This document shows positions 1 to 10,945 of a stretch of DNA of 64,000 nucleotides, piece by piece. Source of the DNA: Nipponacmea schrenckii (Eukaryota; Mollusca; Gastropoda; Lottiidae); contig JAUJPP010000005.1 of assembly GCA_030562195.1 (NCBI GenBank), positions 15,177,106 through 15,241,105 of the forward strand, read 5' to 3'. Under the pieces are notes generated by a model. It searched no databases. It was not told where the DNA came from and worked only from the letters and a program-made list of their open reading frames with translations. How positions within the stretch are numbered: the stretch's first letter is position 1; each line of letters opens with the position of its first letter. The position numbers and the translations under genes were made by a program.

Positions 1-867
1 CAATTATGAACGTATTTCGAGAGCCTTAAAATATTATGTAGGCTAAATTTGCAATGACCTACATCTAGACAATATATTGAATATCATTTGACCTAGTTTT
101 CAAACTCATAAAATAATTAGGTCACACCTTCCGTAACGGTTAAAAATGGCGAAAATCGAAAATTATTAATTTTTGCTGTATTTAAGTACACTTATCTCTA
201 TGAATTTTTTAAGTAAGCCAAATTAGAAAATACCTACTCGTAGGCAATATATTGAATATTATTTGACTTAATTTTCAAGGTCATAGATTAAGTGGGTCAC
301 ACCTTCCGTAGCCGTTAACGTGACCTAATTTTGAAAAAATCAAAATTTGAATAATTCGAAAAAAAAAGCGAAATTTAAAAATCGGCCTTCTAGAAAAGGT
401 AGATAATGATCCAATGTATCTTTGTGCTAAATTTCATTGAAATCATCTATAGTATCTGAATTTCGGCTTTAAGAATTGTAATGAAAATTCAAAATGGCGG
501 CCGATATGGCAGCTTGACTAAATTATTTAGGTCAAATCGATTACTATTGACAAGTTATTTATGAAACAGTTTTCACTTGTCACCTATCTGTTATAGACCG
601 GAAGTTACGTAATTACGTCATTTCAGGCTAAACCGGAAGTCTAAATTCTTTTTCAAACTTTTTCAAAAATCATAATCATATCGCCTATCAACTGGTAAAG
701 TTTCCAAATTTTACCATTTATATTAAACGAGAAATCACGGTCTGAAATTTTTGCCGATGACCATTGAATATTGAATTGCAAATCGTGGGTACAAGATTTA
801 ACCGAATTGCATAAAACCTATAATTGTTAGTTGACAAATACATTGAAGTTTTCAAATCTGAAAATCC
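1..867. repeat. Non-coding AT-rich DNA with a diverged duplicated block
   Basis: No convincing coding sequence is visible. A block at about 75-145 is repeated in diverged form at about 251-320; both copies share the core GGTCACACCTTCCGTA, offset by about 176 bp. The paired words CCGGAAGT near 598 and 634 also recur in the non-coding stretch at 32.7-34.2 kb, which suggests a dispersed repeat family. Confidence 0.5.
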
Positions 868-1367
868 NNNNNNNNNNNNNNNNNNNNNNNNNNNNNNNNN
901 NNNNNNNNNNNNNNNNNNNNNNNNNNNNNNNNNNNNNNNNNNNNNNNNNNNNNNNNNNNNNNNNNNNNNNNNNNNNNNNNNNNNNNNNNNNNNNNNNNNN
1001 NNNNNNNNNNNNNNNNNNNNNNNNNNNNNNNNNNNNNNNNNNNNNNNNNNNNNNNNNNNNNNNNNNNNNNNNNNNNNNNNNNNNNNNNNNNNNNNNNNNN
1101 NNNNNNNNNNNNNNNNNNNNNNNNNNNNNNNNNNNNNNNNNNNNNNNNNNNNNNNNNNNNNNNNNNNNNNNNNNNNNNNNNNNNNNNNNNNNNNNNNNNN
1201 NNNNNNNNNNNNNNNNNNNNNNNNNNNNNNNNNNNNNNNNNNNNNNNNNNNNNNNNNNNNNNNNNNNNNNNNNNNNNNNNNNNNNNNNNNNNNNNNNNNN
1301 NNNNNNNNNNNNNNNNNNNNNNNNNNNNNNNNNNNNNNNNNNNNNNNNNNNNNNNNNNNNNNNNNNN
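868..1367. other. Assembly gap (500 N)
   Basis: This is exactly 500 unknown bases, a conventional scaffold-gap length, so the true distance and contents are unknown. Apparent reading frames across it mean nothing. Confidence 0.99.
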
Positions 1368-1665
1368 TCAAAATTGGCTTGTGAACGCGATAGAGATCAC
1401 AATTTCCATTGGATTTGGATAGAACTTGCTGTGATTATTTATATTGATGAGACCTCGGACAAGTTTGTAATTGGCGATTTTTCGACAAACGGTTTTTGAG
1501 TTATTGCACTTAACTTAGTCAAAACGCGTCAAAATCGGCTTGTGAACGCGATAAGAGACAACAGTTTTCATCTGATTTGAGTGAAATTTGGTGTGATCAT
1601 TGAAGATCATAAGATCTTGATCTTGTTCAAGTACAAAATTGACGATTTTTTGATAAACTGTTTTT
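1368..1665. repeat. Tandem repeat of about 160 bp, left part
   Basis: Two diverged units begin with TCAAAATTGGCTTGTGAACG and the matching word at about 1527. Shared words such as CATCTGATTTGA, TGTGATCATT and GAGTTATTGC recur on the far side of the Penelope-like element at 3356-3590, so the element appears to have landed inside this array. Confidence 0.6.
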
Positions 1666-3355
1666 GATTTCGGGGAAGGGAGGGATTGAATCTCCCAGAT
1701 GTACAGGCCTAGGGTGGAGTAAATATTTTATTGAGAAATGGGGATCTGAGTCTGTTGGATTATTTTCTTCTCTTCTTATCTGAAATTAGAAAAAAATAAC
1801 TCGCCCAAGGGTCTTCTCTCGATTGACGGAATTTGGTAGTTTCATCTTCGGGCAAGTCGATTTCTATGCGCTCAATTGGGGTTAGGGTGAGATCGTCAAG
1901 TGAATGGTCATCAAGATTGAAATGATTAGAAACATGCTTGTCTTTTTTGATTTAATATCTGATCCGTGAGCATTAAAACGAGTGCGTAATTTGTTCTTTT
2001 TTTTCCCGATATATTGTTTGGGACATTTTTTACATGAAATTAAGTATATTACATTCGAGTTTTCACATGTTATGTGCTCTTGGATCGGGTATCTTTTATT
2101 CGCAGAGTTACTTAGAAAATAATGAGTTTCTGATATAAAGGGACATGTTTTGCATCTGGTTGACATACACGGGGCACTCCTTAAGCCCGGAGGTGCTTCG
2201 GCATAAAGTCTATTTTAAGCTGCTATCTGTGCTAAGGTGGAATTTTTCATGTTTCGTAAAAATCGTTTAGAGTATCCACGCTCTTTCAGTTTTGAGAAAT
2301 CAATTTTACAGGCTTGGTTAAAATCAGAAGACCTTGTGCAAATTCGGTGAAATCGTAAAACTTGTGACTTAATTATTCCAGAAAAGTTTGTTTGGGATGA
2401 AATGAACTCTTATGCAAAAGTTGATTAGTGTCGGTTTCTTTGAAATATACCTTGATATCTAATTTATTAGTCTCTGCTAAGGAATCTCCTTTAAAAACAC
2501 TGGTATCGAGGAAATCTATGCTTTTGTGGCTGACGTTGGCCGTTAGTTTGATGGACGGGTGGTGGTTGTTGAGGATTTAAAAAAATTGCCAAAATTGTTC
2601 TATGGAGTAAGTACAAACCATGAAAATGTCATCTAAAAAGCGTCCATAAAAAAAGTGGGTCAAATGAACAAAGGGGCAATACCTCACGTTCCCACTCTGC
2701 CATGAAAAGGTTTGCGTATGAAGGGGCGAATCGTTTGCCCATGGCTGTACCCGAGGTTTGTCGATATGTTTTACCATTAAATGTGAAATCATTGCGACTA
2801 AGACAAATCTCTAAAAGCTGTAGAATTACATCGTCGGGTCTATCTGGATCTGGGTTTCTATTAAAAGCTTTGCGAACTGCCATTAGGCCAGTAGTGTTTT
2901 AGATATTGGCATACATAGAAGTTACGTCAATAGAAATTAAAATAGCATTTGAAGGGTTTTGGAGATTTTTTATCTTATTGACAAAGTCAGTTGTGTCTTT
3001 AAGGTAGGCTCGATGTTGACATGCTAGTGATCAATGTATTCTGACACTGCATACGACTCACTATTACAGTCAGAGATAATCGGGAGGCCTTTAGGGATTC
3101 TATTAGGCATAAACCAATCCTTGGTAGGATTTTTATGAATTTTAGGCAAAGTGTATAAGTGTCTCTTACGGCAATCAGGTTTGGCAGAAAGATAGTCATA
3201 TTGTTTCTGTTTTAAATGACTTGTTTTAACTAAATCGGCAAGGATATTGTTTATCATAGCAGTTTCTTTAAAAATTGGCTCCGGTAAAATTGCATAGTGT
3301 TTAGGATTATTCAATTGACTTTCTGCTTCTAAAATGTAATCATCTGAAAATACAG
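1666..3355 (-). mobile_element. Penelope-like element copy P0, decayed
   Basis: On the minus strand, reading from about 3355 down to 1666, this holds a Penelope-like reverse transcriptase (about 3362-2577) followed by the cysteine motif and GIY-YIG-type endonuclease (2166-1882). It matches the better copies at 14.4-24.1 kb. Visible landmarks are the RT segment with GTAMGKRFAPSYANLFMAEW and the endonuclease words VIYLISC and KQYIG. The conserved ET after YIG is replaced by KK. Frameshifts and stops break the frame in several places. The 5' end is truncated at about 3355 and the last about 130 bases are the family's 3' untranslated end. This is an old, non-functional copy. Confidence 0.85.
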
Positions 3356-3590
3356 TTTTCATTTGATTTGAATAAAATTTGATGTGATCATTTTTATTGC
3401 TGAGATCTTGAACAAGTTCAATATTTACTATGAACTATATTTGAGTTATTGCCCTTGACTTAGTCCAAACTCATGCAAATTAGCTAGTAAATACATTAGA
3501 GACTAGGTTTCATCTGATTTGAATCAAATTTGGTGTGAACATTTATATTGATGAGAACTTGGATTAGACCTAAATAATGTTAGAGTTTCT
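3356..3590. repeat. Tandem repeat of about 160 bp, right part
   Basis: This continues the array at 1368-1665, with shared words including TCATTTGATTTGAATAAAAT and GAGTTATTGCCCTTGACTTAG. The split supports insertion of copy P0 into a pre-existing repeat. Confidence 0.6.
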
Positions 3591-3662
3591 GCCTGTTTTA
3601 AAACAGAAAATCTATTTTAAAGTGGACGTATCTTGCTAGGCAACCATTTTTTTGCTTCCACA

Positions 3663-5137
3663 GACCAATTATTTCCAGGCCACTTCTCCTAGTAGAGAGG
3701 TTCTTATAAGGATAAATCACCAAGAACCTATCACGATGGGCATTTCTAGTGAAATCAATGAAATTGTGGACAATTTGATTGCTGAAATAAAAACTAAACA
3801 TATTTTACGACAATACCAAATAAGAATAATAACTAGTAGGCCCTTGGACGTAGAGGATGAAGCTATTGCACTGAAAGGAGAGACCAACTTTCATATGGTG
3901 GATCGATCTAATATTGTACAGACTTTTCTGAGATAAGAAATATTGAGAATTTAAGAAATACTTTGGAAATTCAATTCTATGGCGATGTAGTATTGTATCT
4001 ATTTCTGCAAAGCATGGCTTCCTTGCATTGCTTTTGTACATTCAGATTAATTTGTGCATATCTTAGTCATATGGATATAGGAAAGAAACCTCAGTTGTGC
4101 ATGGGCTTTTCAATCAATTTACTATTGTAGAAAACATTTATCAATGATAATGGCTACCCACGACCGAATCTGCTAAGTTTTAATACATACAACTACCTAT
4201 TGGCATTCATATTACTTTTTCTGTTACATGCATATAAGTATTGCAAATATACAATGACGGAAAATCTCTTTATTTCTAGATGGCAGAAGACTTGGGTAGT
4301 CCAAGGATGGAATAAAAGAAGCCTATTTTGATCCAATCTGCGAATGGGGCCACGACTATGATGTGATTGGCAAAATATTCGGTAAGATTTCATTCTAGAA
4401 TAAGCTCACAGTTTACTAATCTGCAATTATTCTGAGAGCTAGTAGCGCTAGGTGGGTTGTGAGACAAGATAAGATTAGTACAGTTAGAAATCGAAAACAA
4501 GGAATCCTTGTTATGGCAGAATTTCTTTCTTTCATTGCACTCTGCATGACTTAGTTCAAGAGCGAAAAGTGGATGTAAAACATCATTTTTCCTCATAGGA
4601 ACGCTAGTATTCGCTATACAGGAACATTTGATTTAATATCATAGCCAGATTAATTAGATTATGTTTATTTATTATAGCACTAAATATTTTACAAAATGGT
4701 AAATTACCACGACTTTTCACACTAGAAGAAATAGAAAGTGTGTTTAATGAGAACCCATCAGATAAACCATTTATAAATCAGTTGTGACTTGGGTTAAATT
4801 CCCTTGGTTTGCACAAGGTAAATTCTTGCAATTCTTATTGAACGGTTCTTTACACCCAAACTATTAACGGAAATCTGATCCCCCTCCCTGTCTTCAAAAT
4901 GCCCGCCAAATTAAAGAGTCTGGGCTGTCAATCCAGGGTACAATTTCTGGTTGCAGGCTTGTGCTGAATCTGAAGGTGTTTTAGGCGTCTTCAAAAATTA
5001 CCCTTATTTTTCTTTCCAGCTTGCATGCCAAGTTCCTGTGTTGTTACATTTATTTACTCCTGGAGAATCAAAAGCCATCACTCTGAAGTTAATAACCATA
5101 TTGCTTAAACCTGTCTTTAGTCTCGAGGGGTCCGTCT
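3663..5137 (+). pseudogene. HECT-domain ubiquitin ligase-like gene, decayed, four exons visible
   Basis: Four exon-like blocks can be placed by splice signals: about 3663-3935 (after CTTCCACAG), 4280-4381 (after TTTCTAG, before GTAAG), 4678-4817 (after TTATTATAG, before GTAAAT) and 4957-5137 (after GGTTGCAG). Joining exons 2 and 3 gives YDVIGKIF then ALNILQ, and exon 4 gives LLHLFTPGES and LKPVFSLEGS. This pattern resembles the HECT-like proteins of the G2E3 type common in aquatic animals, which transfer ubiquitin to substrates. An in-frame TGA lies in exon 3 (after FINQL), exon 1 has no GT donor at its end, and the frame after SLEGS runs into a simple repeat. I infer a dead gene or gene fragment. 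The HECT assignment rests on motif memory only. Confidence 0.5.
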
Positions 5138-5142
5138 AAAAA

Positions 5143-5262
5143 CCGCAAAGAACCGAAAAGAAGAGACTAATAACCGCAAAGAATCGAAAAGAATCCGAAA
5201 AGAACCGAAAAGAACCGATAAGAAACCGAAAAGAATCGAAAAGAAACCGAAAAAAAAAAATT
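5143..5262. repeat. Simple repeat based on AACCGAAAAG
   Basis: A purine-rich array of roughly 10-bp units (GAACCGAAAA, AACCGCAAAG and variants) starts directly after the last HECT-like coding block and interrupts where its frame would continue. Confidence 0.8.
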
Positions 5263-5577
5263 GAAACAAGTCATAGAAATTAATGGATATTTCAAATTCC
5301 ATGAGGTAAATAGAAATCAATAAAAACACCAATAAAAAAATAGCACTATATTTATTTTGAGTTTATGATAACAAATACACATGAACAGAAACAATAATTA
5401 GTGTATGACATTTTTACAAAGTTAAAGTGTCAAGGTTTTTGCACATTTTACGCGTTTTCTCTGCCCAGGTGTTTTGGCAACAGTCGTAGCCAATGGAATA
5501 ACTAGTTCCTGGTCAGAGGAATACTGAATTTTTGATTTAGATTTCTTCTTTGCCAATAAGAATTTGCTTATGTGTGA

Positions 5578-6420
5578 CTATTTTTCTTTTTGACTTTTTG
5601 ATGTCCACACAACCTCCCTTACGAAATATTTTTTAAAATCATTGGAAATCACAAAATTACCCTGACCGTATATAGACCTTTGAACATCTATGTACTGAAT
5701 TTTAACAATATTCTCTAATTTTTCGATCAGGTCGGGTATTTTTTGTGATTTCCAACAAGTCGACAACTTTATAATATGGTTGAGTGATTCACAGTTATTA
5801 TTTGTCCACCTTTCACTTCAGACTGTGGCTTGAGGTATGTGCTTTAATCTTTTTTGAAATCACTGGTACTTACTTTTTTACAAAATATTCACAAAACATA
5901 GGATTATCTCTTTGATAAATCAGTTCTAAACTTAATCTCCTTTTTTCAAAAGCATACAAATCCTTAGATTTGAACAAGCTATTATGGTCATTAAACAGCT
6001 CATTTTCAAATTTTTTTCTGCTTCTAAATGGCATTCCAGCTTTTAAAAATCGTTTTACATTTTGTTGTAAATGTCTAGAGCATAGTATGTGATGGCCTAC
6101 CGAAAAAAATGAGGCAATTGCTTCCGTTAAAGCTGCTTCCTCGTCAGAGCCAACGACTATTTCTTTGTTTAGAACCAATTCGGTATTTATAACGGTGTCA
6201 CTTATTTTAGCCTTCAAATGCGATAAAAATGTATGGTAAGTTTCATATTTACCGTCCCAATGTAAAAAATAATGGACCAAGAAATACAGGGTGCTGGCCA
6301 GACTCTTTTCTTAACAAAGTTGTATTCTTGAAAGCACATAAGGTAACATAACAAGGACCCAACTTAAATGTTCTGTCAATACCTAAGATAGCTTGCCAGG
6401 CAAGGTAATATACGCCCACT
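5578..6420 (-). pseudogene. MULE-type transposase, broken
   Basis: Reading leftward from about 6420, the frame gives GIDRTFKLGPCYVTLCAFKN, then after a frameshift near 6285 FLHWDGKYETYH, VVGSDEEAALTEAI, HHILCSRHLQQNVKRF and, further on, WTNNNCESLNHIIKLS. These are the usual landmarks of the MULE (Mutator-like) DDE transposase: the first catalytic Asp in the GIDRTF block, the second in GSDEEA, and the cysteine/histidine CSRHL. The enzyme would cut and paste DNA in the nucleus. A frameshift near 6285, another stretch around 5830-5870 and the lack of an intact N terminus show it is dead. Terminal repeats were not found. Confidence 0.7.
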
Positions 6421-6479
6421 GGCAGCATTTATTTCAAATAAAAACTTTTCAGTAAGGTTACAATAAGTGGAATGAAATA

Positions 6480-8467
6480 TTCAACCTTCCAACCTATTTT
6501 TTTTCTAGGGTCTCTAGTTTCATTAAAAACTGTCAAGAATTGTACCAATAACAACTCATTAAATATTTTTCGGTATTTTTATGATTTGCAATAGGGTTCA
6601 CCCTTAATAATATTTTGATATTTTTAATTCTTAATAAGGCTCATCCTTGGTTGATATTAAACAATTTCAGCGAGTTTTGTTAAAAAGTAATGTTTAGAGT
6701 GTGTACAAGCCAAAAGTTAAAAGCGTTTTTGAAAACAGGCGCAATAACTGACACTAAATATTTTTCGATTTATCTGATTTTCAATAGGGTTTATCCTTGT
6801 GAGAAAACAAATACTAAAGCCAAGTTTCATCAAAATCCATTCAAAATTGTTCTTTCTAGAGTGTTTACGAGTTAAATTAAACGTGTTTTCAAAAACAAGG
6901 TCAATAACTTGTACTTAATATTTTTCGATTTTCAATAGAGTTCATCCTTGGGAGACAACAAATACTCCAGCCAAGTTTCATCAAAATCCATTAAAAATTG
7001 TTCTTTCTAGAGTGTTTACAAGCTAAAATTGAACGCGTTTTCAAGAACAAGGGCTATAACTGACACTAAATATATTTCTATTTATTTGATTTATAATAGG
7101 GTTCATCCTTGGGTTAAATAAAATACTCAAGCCAAAGTTAATCAAAATCCATTAAGAATAGTTCTTTCTAGAGTGTTTACAAGCTAAAATTGAATGCGTT
7201 TTCAAGAACAAGGGCAGCAACTCATACTAAAAAATTTTTCGATTTCGCTGATTTTCAATAGGGTTCATCCTTGAGTTATAACACACTCTCACACCAAGTT
7301 TCATCGAAATCCATCAAGAATTGTGCCATGTAGAGTGTTTACGAGGCAAAAATCGAACGCGTTTAAAAGAACAAGGGCACTAATTCATATTAGATATATT
7401 TTGATATTTTTAATTTTCAATTAGGCTCATCCCTTGCGATATCCAACAATTTCAGTGAGTTTTGTCAACATTGGTCATGAATTGTACCTTCTAGAGTGTT
7501 AATTAGCCAAAAAGTTTAACCCGTTTTCAAACACAAGGGCAATAACTGACACTAAATATATTTCTATTTATTTGATTTATAATAGGGTTCATCCTTGGGT
7601 AAAAACAAATACTCAAGCCAAGTTTTATCAAAATCCATTGAGAATTGTTCTTTCTAGAGTGCTTACAAGCTAAAATTGAACGCGTTTTCAAACACAAGGG
7701 CAATAACTGATACTAAATATTTTTCGATTTAACTGAATTTCAATAGGGTTCATCCTTAGGTGATTACAAATACTCATGCCAAGTTATGTCAAAATCGCTC
7801 AAGAATTGTGACATGTAGAGTGTTTACGAGACAATAATCCAACACATTTTATAGAACAAGGGCAATAATTCCTATTAAATATATTTCGATATGTGCTATT
7901 TTCAAAAGGGTTCATTCTTGGGTGATATTAAACAATTTCAGCAAGTTTCGTCAAAATCGGTCAATAACTGTGCTTTGTAGACTGTTTACAAGCTAAAAAT
8001 TGAACGTGTTTTCAAAAACAAGGGCAATAACTGATATAAATTTTTTTTCGATTTGACTGGTTTCCAAAAGGCTTCATCCTTGGGTGATAACAAATACTCA
8101 GGCCAAGTTTCATTAAAATCCATTAAAAATTGTTCTCTCAAGAGTGTTTACAAGCTAAAATTGAACGCGTTTTCAATAACAAGGGCAATAAATCATACTA
8201 AATGTTTTTCGATTTCGCTGATTTTCGATAGGGTTTATCCTTGAGTTATAACATACTCTCACACCAAGTTTCATCAAAATCCGTCAAGAATTGCACGTTG
8301 TAGAGTGTTTACGAGCCATTCAAGAACAAGGGCACGAACTCATACTAATTTTTTTCCGATTTCGCTGATTTTCAATAGGGTTCATCCCTGCGTGATCTTA
8401 AACACTAATATTAAGTTTCATCTAAATCCGTCAAGAACTACACCGTGTAGTGTTTACAAGCAATTGT
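6480..8467. repeat. Minisatellite of about 150-165 bp units, about 11-12 copies
   Basis: Units are marked by GATTTTCAATAGGGTTCATC, CAAGTTTCATCAAAATCC and TCTAGAGTGTTTACAAGC; the last word recurs near 6855, 7005, 7160, 7330, 7490, 7650, 7813, 7978, 8133, 8298 and 8450. Units differ from each other by substitutions and small indels, so the array is old. Apparent small reading frames are repeat shadows. The same family returns at 31.54-32.25 kb and 54.3-54.5 kb. Confidence 0.9.
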
Positions 8468-8492
8468 GGACGGACGGACGGACGGACGGACG
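8468..8492. repeat. (GACG)n tetranucleotide repeat
   Basis: A short GGAC-repeat directly caps the minisatellite. The second array at 31.54-32.25 kb ends with the same CAATTGTGGACGGAC junction, so the cap belongs to the repeat family. Confidence 0.9.
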
Positions 8493-8496
8493 TCCG

Positions 8497-8613
8497 TTCC
8501 CCCTATTCCTACCATGTGCAACTTTTTATGTGTTGAAAAATACCATGTGCGCCTTTTTTTTTTTGTGGGACTAGTCCCACAAAGAAATGTCCATGAATAT
8601 GCTAGATCGATAC
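8497..8613. repeat. Direct repeat, copy 1, with a 16-bp palindrome
   Basis: This 117-bp block recurs at 9319-9435 in the same orientation with few changes. It contains the perfect palindrome GTGGGACTAGTCCCAC at 8565-8580. The pair flanks the first exon of the small membrane protein gene. Confidence 0.85.
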
Positions 8614-8916
8614 CTGTGGGTCTAAAACATCGACCGACAGAAGTCCCACTAAACGTTTCATCCGTAATTTGCCCGTAAAAGTCGTCGATATACATGGACC
8701 AAATCGAGACATCCTGTTTTTGAAAGCTGATGTCGATGGACTAAATATCGGAGTCTTTTTCTCATTCAATCAGGATGGAGCTTGAAGGTTTCATTGTCCA
8801 ATCATAAAGAAGCAATCTTACTCGAGCGCAATTGTTATCATCACGTGCATGGAAATTGGTAAGATAGTCAAATTCATCCTCGTGAGTCTTTTTACGTTTT
8901 AATATTATTTATCAAA

Positions 8917-10941
8917 ATGGAAGGAGAGGGAATAGCGTCTCTGACATTGTCATCGATAATTGTTCTTTTATTGGTGTTAATTGTTGTAGGAATTTTTTTT
9001 ATTGCTTATATTTTGAGATCTATGTATATAAGATGGACAGGTTTGTTTTTGCTTTGGACTCCCGACTTAAGATAAAAAGAAGCGGGTCCAAAATGTAAGT
9101 TATTTGCAGTATGCGAGTGGAAATTATGGTTCCTATTGCAGTTTCCCACCCCTTTTCTTAGAGTCTTAGTCTTAGTGTTATTCTGTTTATGGGAATATGA
9201 AGCAGGTACTGACATGTCAATCTGACCACGTTTCAGGGCATAGGCCTAAGTAAGGCCTATTGCAATTTGAATTTTTATTTAGTCTGACTTTTCGGATATC
9301 CGGACTTGTGAATGTTTGTTCCCCCCTATTCCTACCATGTGCAACTTTTTATGTGTTGAATAATACCATGTGCGCCTATTTTTTTTGTGGGACTAGTCCG
9401 ACAAAGAAATGTCCATGAATATGCTAGATCGATACGGTGGTAAAAAGGCATCATAATGATATTGACCGTTACATGTAAAGTCTGGAAATACGAGACTTCA
9501 AAGATGGATTCCAAATGCTGGTAGGTACAAGAAAATCACAATTATTAAAAATGCAATAACTCATAAAGTTCAGGCCAGAGTATTGATCAGATTGACATGT
9601 ACCGGTAGCCTACAGTAGGCTACATAGGCTAGATCTACTTCAGATTCCCATAAACAGAATAATTTTAAGTTTCATCGAATAAAAGAGGTGCGAAACTGCC
9701 ATAACAACGAAATTGTTTGGGGCGTGAATTACTCTTGGACTTGAATCATTTGAGGCCATTTTCTTTGTTTTTCTAATAATCGTCTCGCAACTTTGTTCAT
9801 TGATAGCTTTAAGAAAAATATCTTATTTCCATTCCCGCAGTAGTGGAGCCATGTTTACCGACCAGAGCAGAGGGGACAAGGAGATGTGCCCGAAATGTTT
9901 TTTTTTTTTTTTTTTATAGGCTAGATCTAGACTCTAGATCTTGTCTAGTTGCTTACCCGAAAAACATAATCCTCGGGATACCCCTGTAGGACCCTTAAGT
10001 GTTACCCCGCCCGTTAGTGTTAACCAGTTTACACTAACGGTTTTGTTTGCAACCGTTAGTGTAAACCTTTGATGGGGTTACACTAACGGGCTGCTATGTC
10101 GATAGATCGTCAAGTGAGCCTGTTAGTGTTACCCATATACATATTACACAGCGAGTGGTGACTTTTAGTAAAAAAAGGGGGGCGGACTTCCCCAATATCT
10201 AATGGGGATAGGGAGGTGGTGACACCTACCCAATATCTAGGGGGTAGGGGGTTGACCATCCCCAATATCTTTGGGGGGGAGGGGGTTGGTGGGGGTTGGG
10301 GGGTTGGATGGTGACACCTGCCCAATTTCTAAGGGGGTAGACATCTGCCCATTCGAAACCAGTTGTAAACTAGTCACAGTAAAGTATTTGTTGTATATTC
10401 ATGGACACTCTACAGTCACCACTATACACTCTATAGTTATCACAATACACTCTACAGTCATTATAATACACTCTACAGTCACCACTATACACTCTATAGT
10501 TATCACAATACACATTTGCAACCGTTAATGTAAACTGGTTAACACTAACGGGCGGGGTAACACTAAAGGGTCCTACATACCCCTCTGGACCTCCTGTGCC
10601 TCAGCCACTGTAGGCCTACACACACTCACATTTTGCACCAACATTTTAATATAAAAAATTTGTATCAAAATCCTCAGCTTGTCGGATTGCCCCCACCCCT
10701 CCTGGCTACACCACTGTATTCTGGTCTTGTTTCTCTTATAGGCCTATAATTTCTCTGCATCTTTTGTGAAATTTCTTTGGTTTATTGACAGGACAGAGTA
10801 TGACATACAGGTACTAGTGTTCATAACTGGAATAATGTTTGTGTGGGCTAAAATACGTGGTACTCCTGTTTTTTGGCCAAGTAAGATTTTACAAAAGGAC
10901 AGTAAAGCAGCAAATGTATATATAAAGAGTGATGATTCTGA
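8917..10941 (+). CDS. Small membrane protein gene, first two exons (8917-9040 and 10797-10941)
   Basis: Exon 1 starts at ATG 8917 and encodes 41 residues with a strongly hydrophobic stretch (about residues 13-32, including IIVLLLVLIVVGIFFIAYIL), then RSMYIRWT, ending at a GT donor at 9041. Exon 2 begins at 10797 after the acceptor TTTATTGACAGGACAG; the phase joins cleanly to give EYDIQVLVF, a second hydrophobic segment, then a polar tail with WAKIRGTPVFW and KSDDSE. A strong donor GTGAGT at 10942 suggests at least one more exon; otherwise a stop follows at 10943. The result looks like a two-pass or signal-anchored small integral membrane protein. I do not recognise the family. The upstream region has CCAAT and an E-box-like CACGTG near 8790 and 8840. 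The intron holds a MITE. Confidence 0.6.
9319..9435. repeat. Direct repeat, copy 2
   Basis: This matches 8497-8613. The palindrome here (9387-9402) has one mismatch, GTGGGACTAGTCCGAC, which suggests this copy is older or under no constraint. Confidence 0.85.
9985..10577. mobile_element. MITE with terminal inverted repeats of about 58 bp and a 6-bp target duplication
   Basis: The left end starts TGTAGGACCCTTAAGTGTTA and the right end is its reverse complement with a few mismatches. The direct duplication TACCCC flanks both ends (9979-9984 and 10578-10583). The interior contains further copies of CGTTAGTGTAAAC, G-rich words around CCAATATCTAGGGGGTAGGG (10160-10340) and a small minisatellite of CACTCTACAGTCA / CACTCTATAGTTATCA units (about 10405-10512). 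There is no transposase. It lies in the intron of the membrane protein gene. Confidence 0.9.
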
Positions 10942-10945
10942 GTGA

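Noticed and set aside
718..1499. Several open frames spanning 868-1367
   Set aside because: They consist almost entirely of N; the flanks show no protein-like sequence.
6480..8467. CRISPR-like array
   Set aside because: Units are about 155 bp with diverged sequence throughout and no short constant repeat with unique spacers; the context is eukaryotic.
8305..8695. Frames with DGRTDGRT
   Set aside because: Translation of the GACG tetranucleotide repeat and flanking duplicated block.
10110..10528. Frames rich in Pro/Gly or repeated TIHST words
   Set aside because: They come from the G-rich and minisatellite interior of the MITE.
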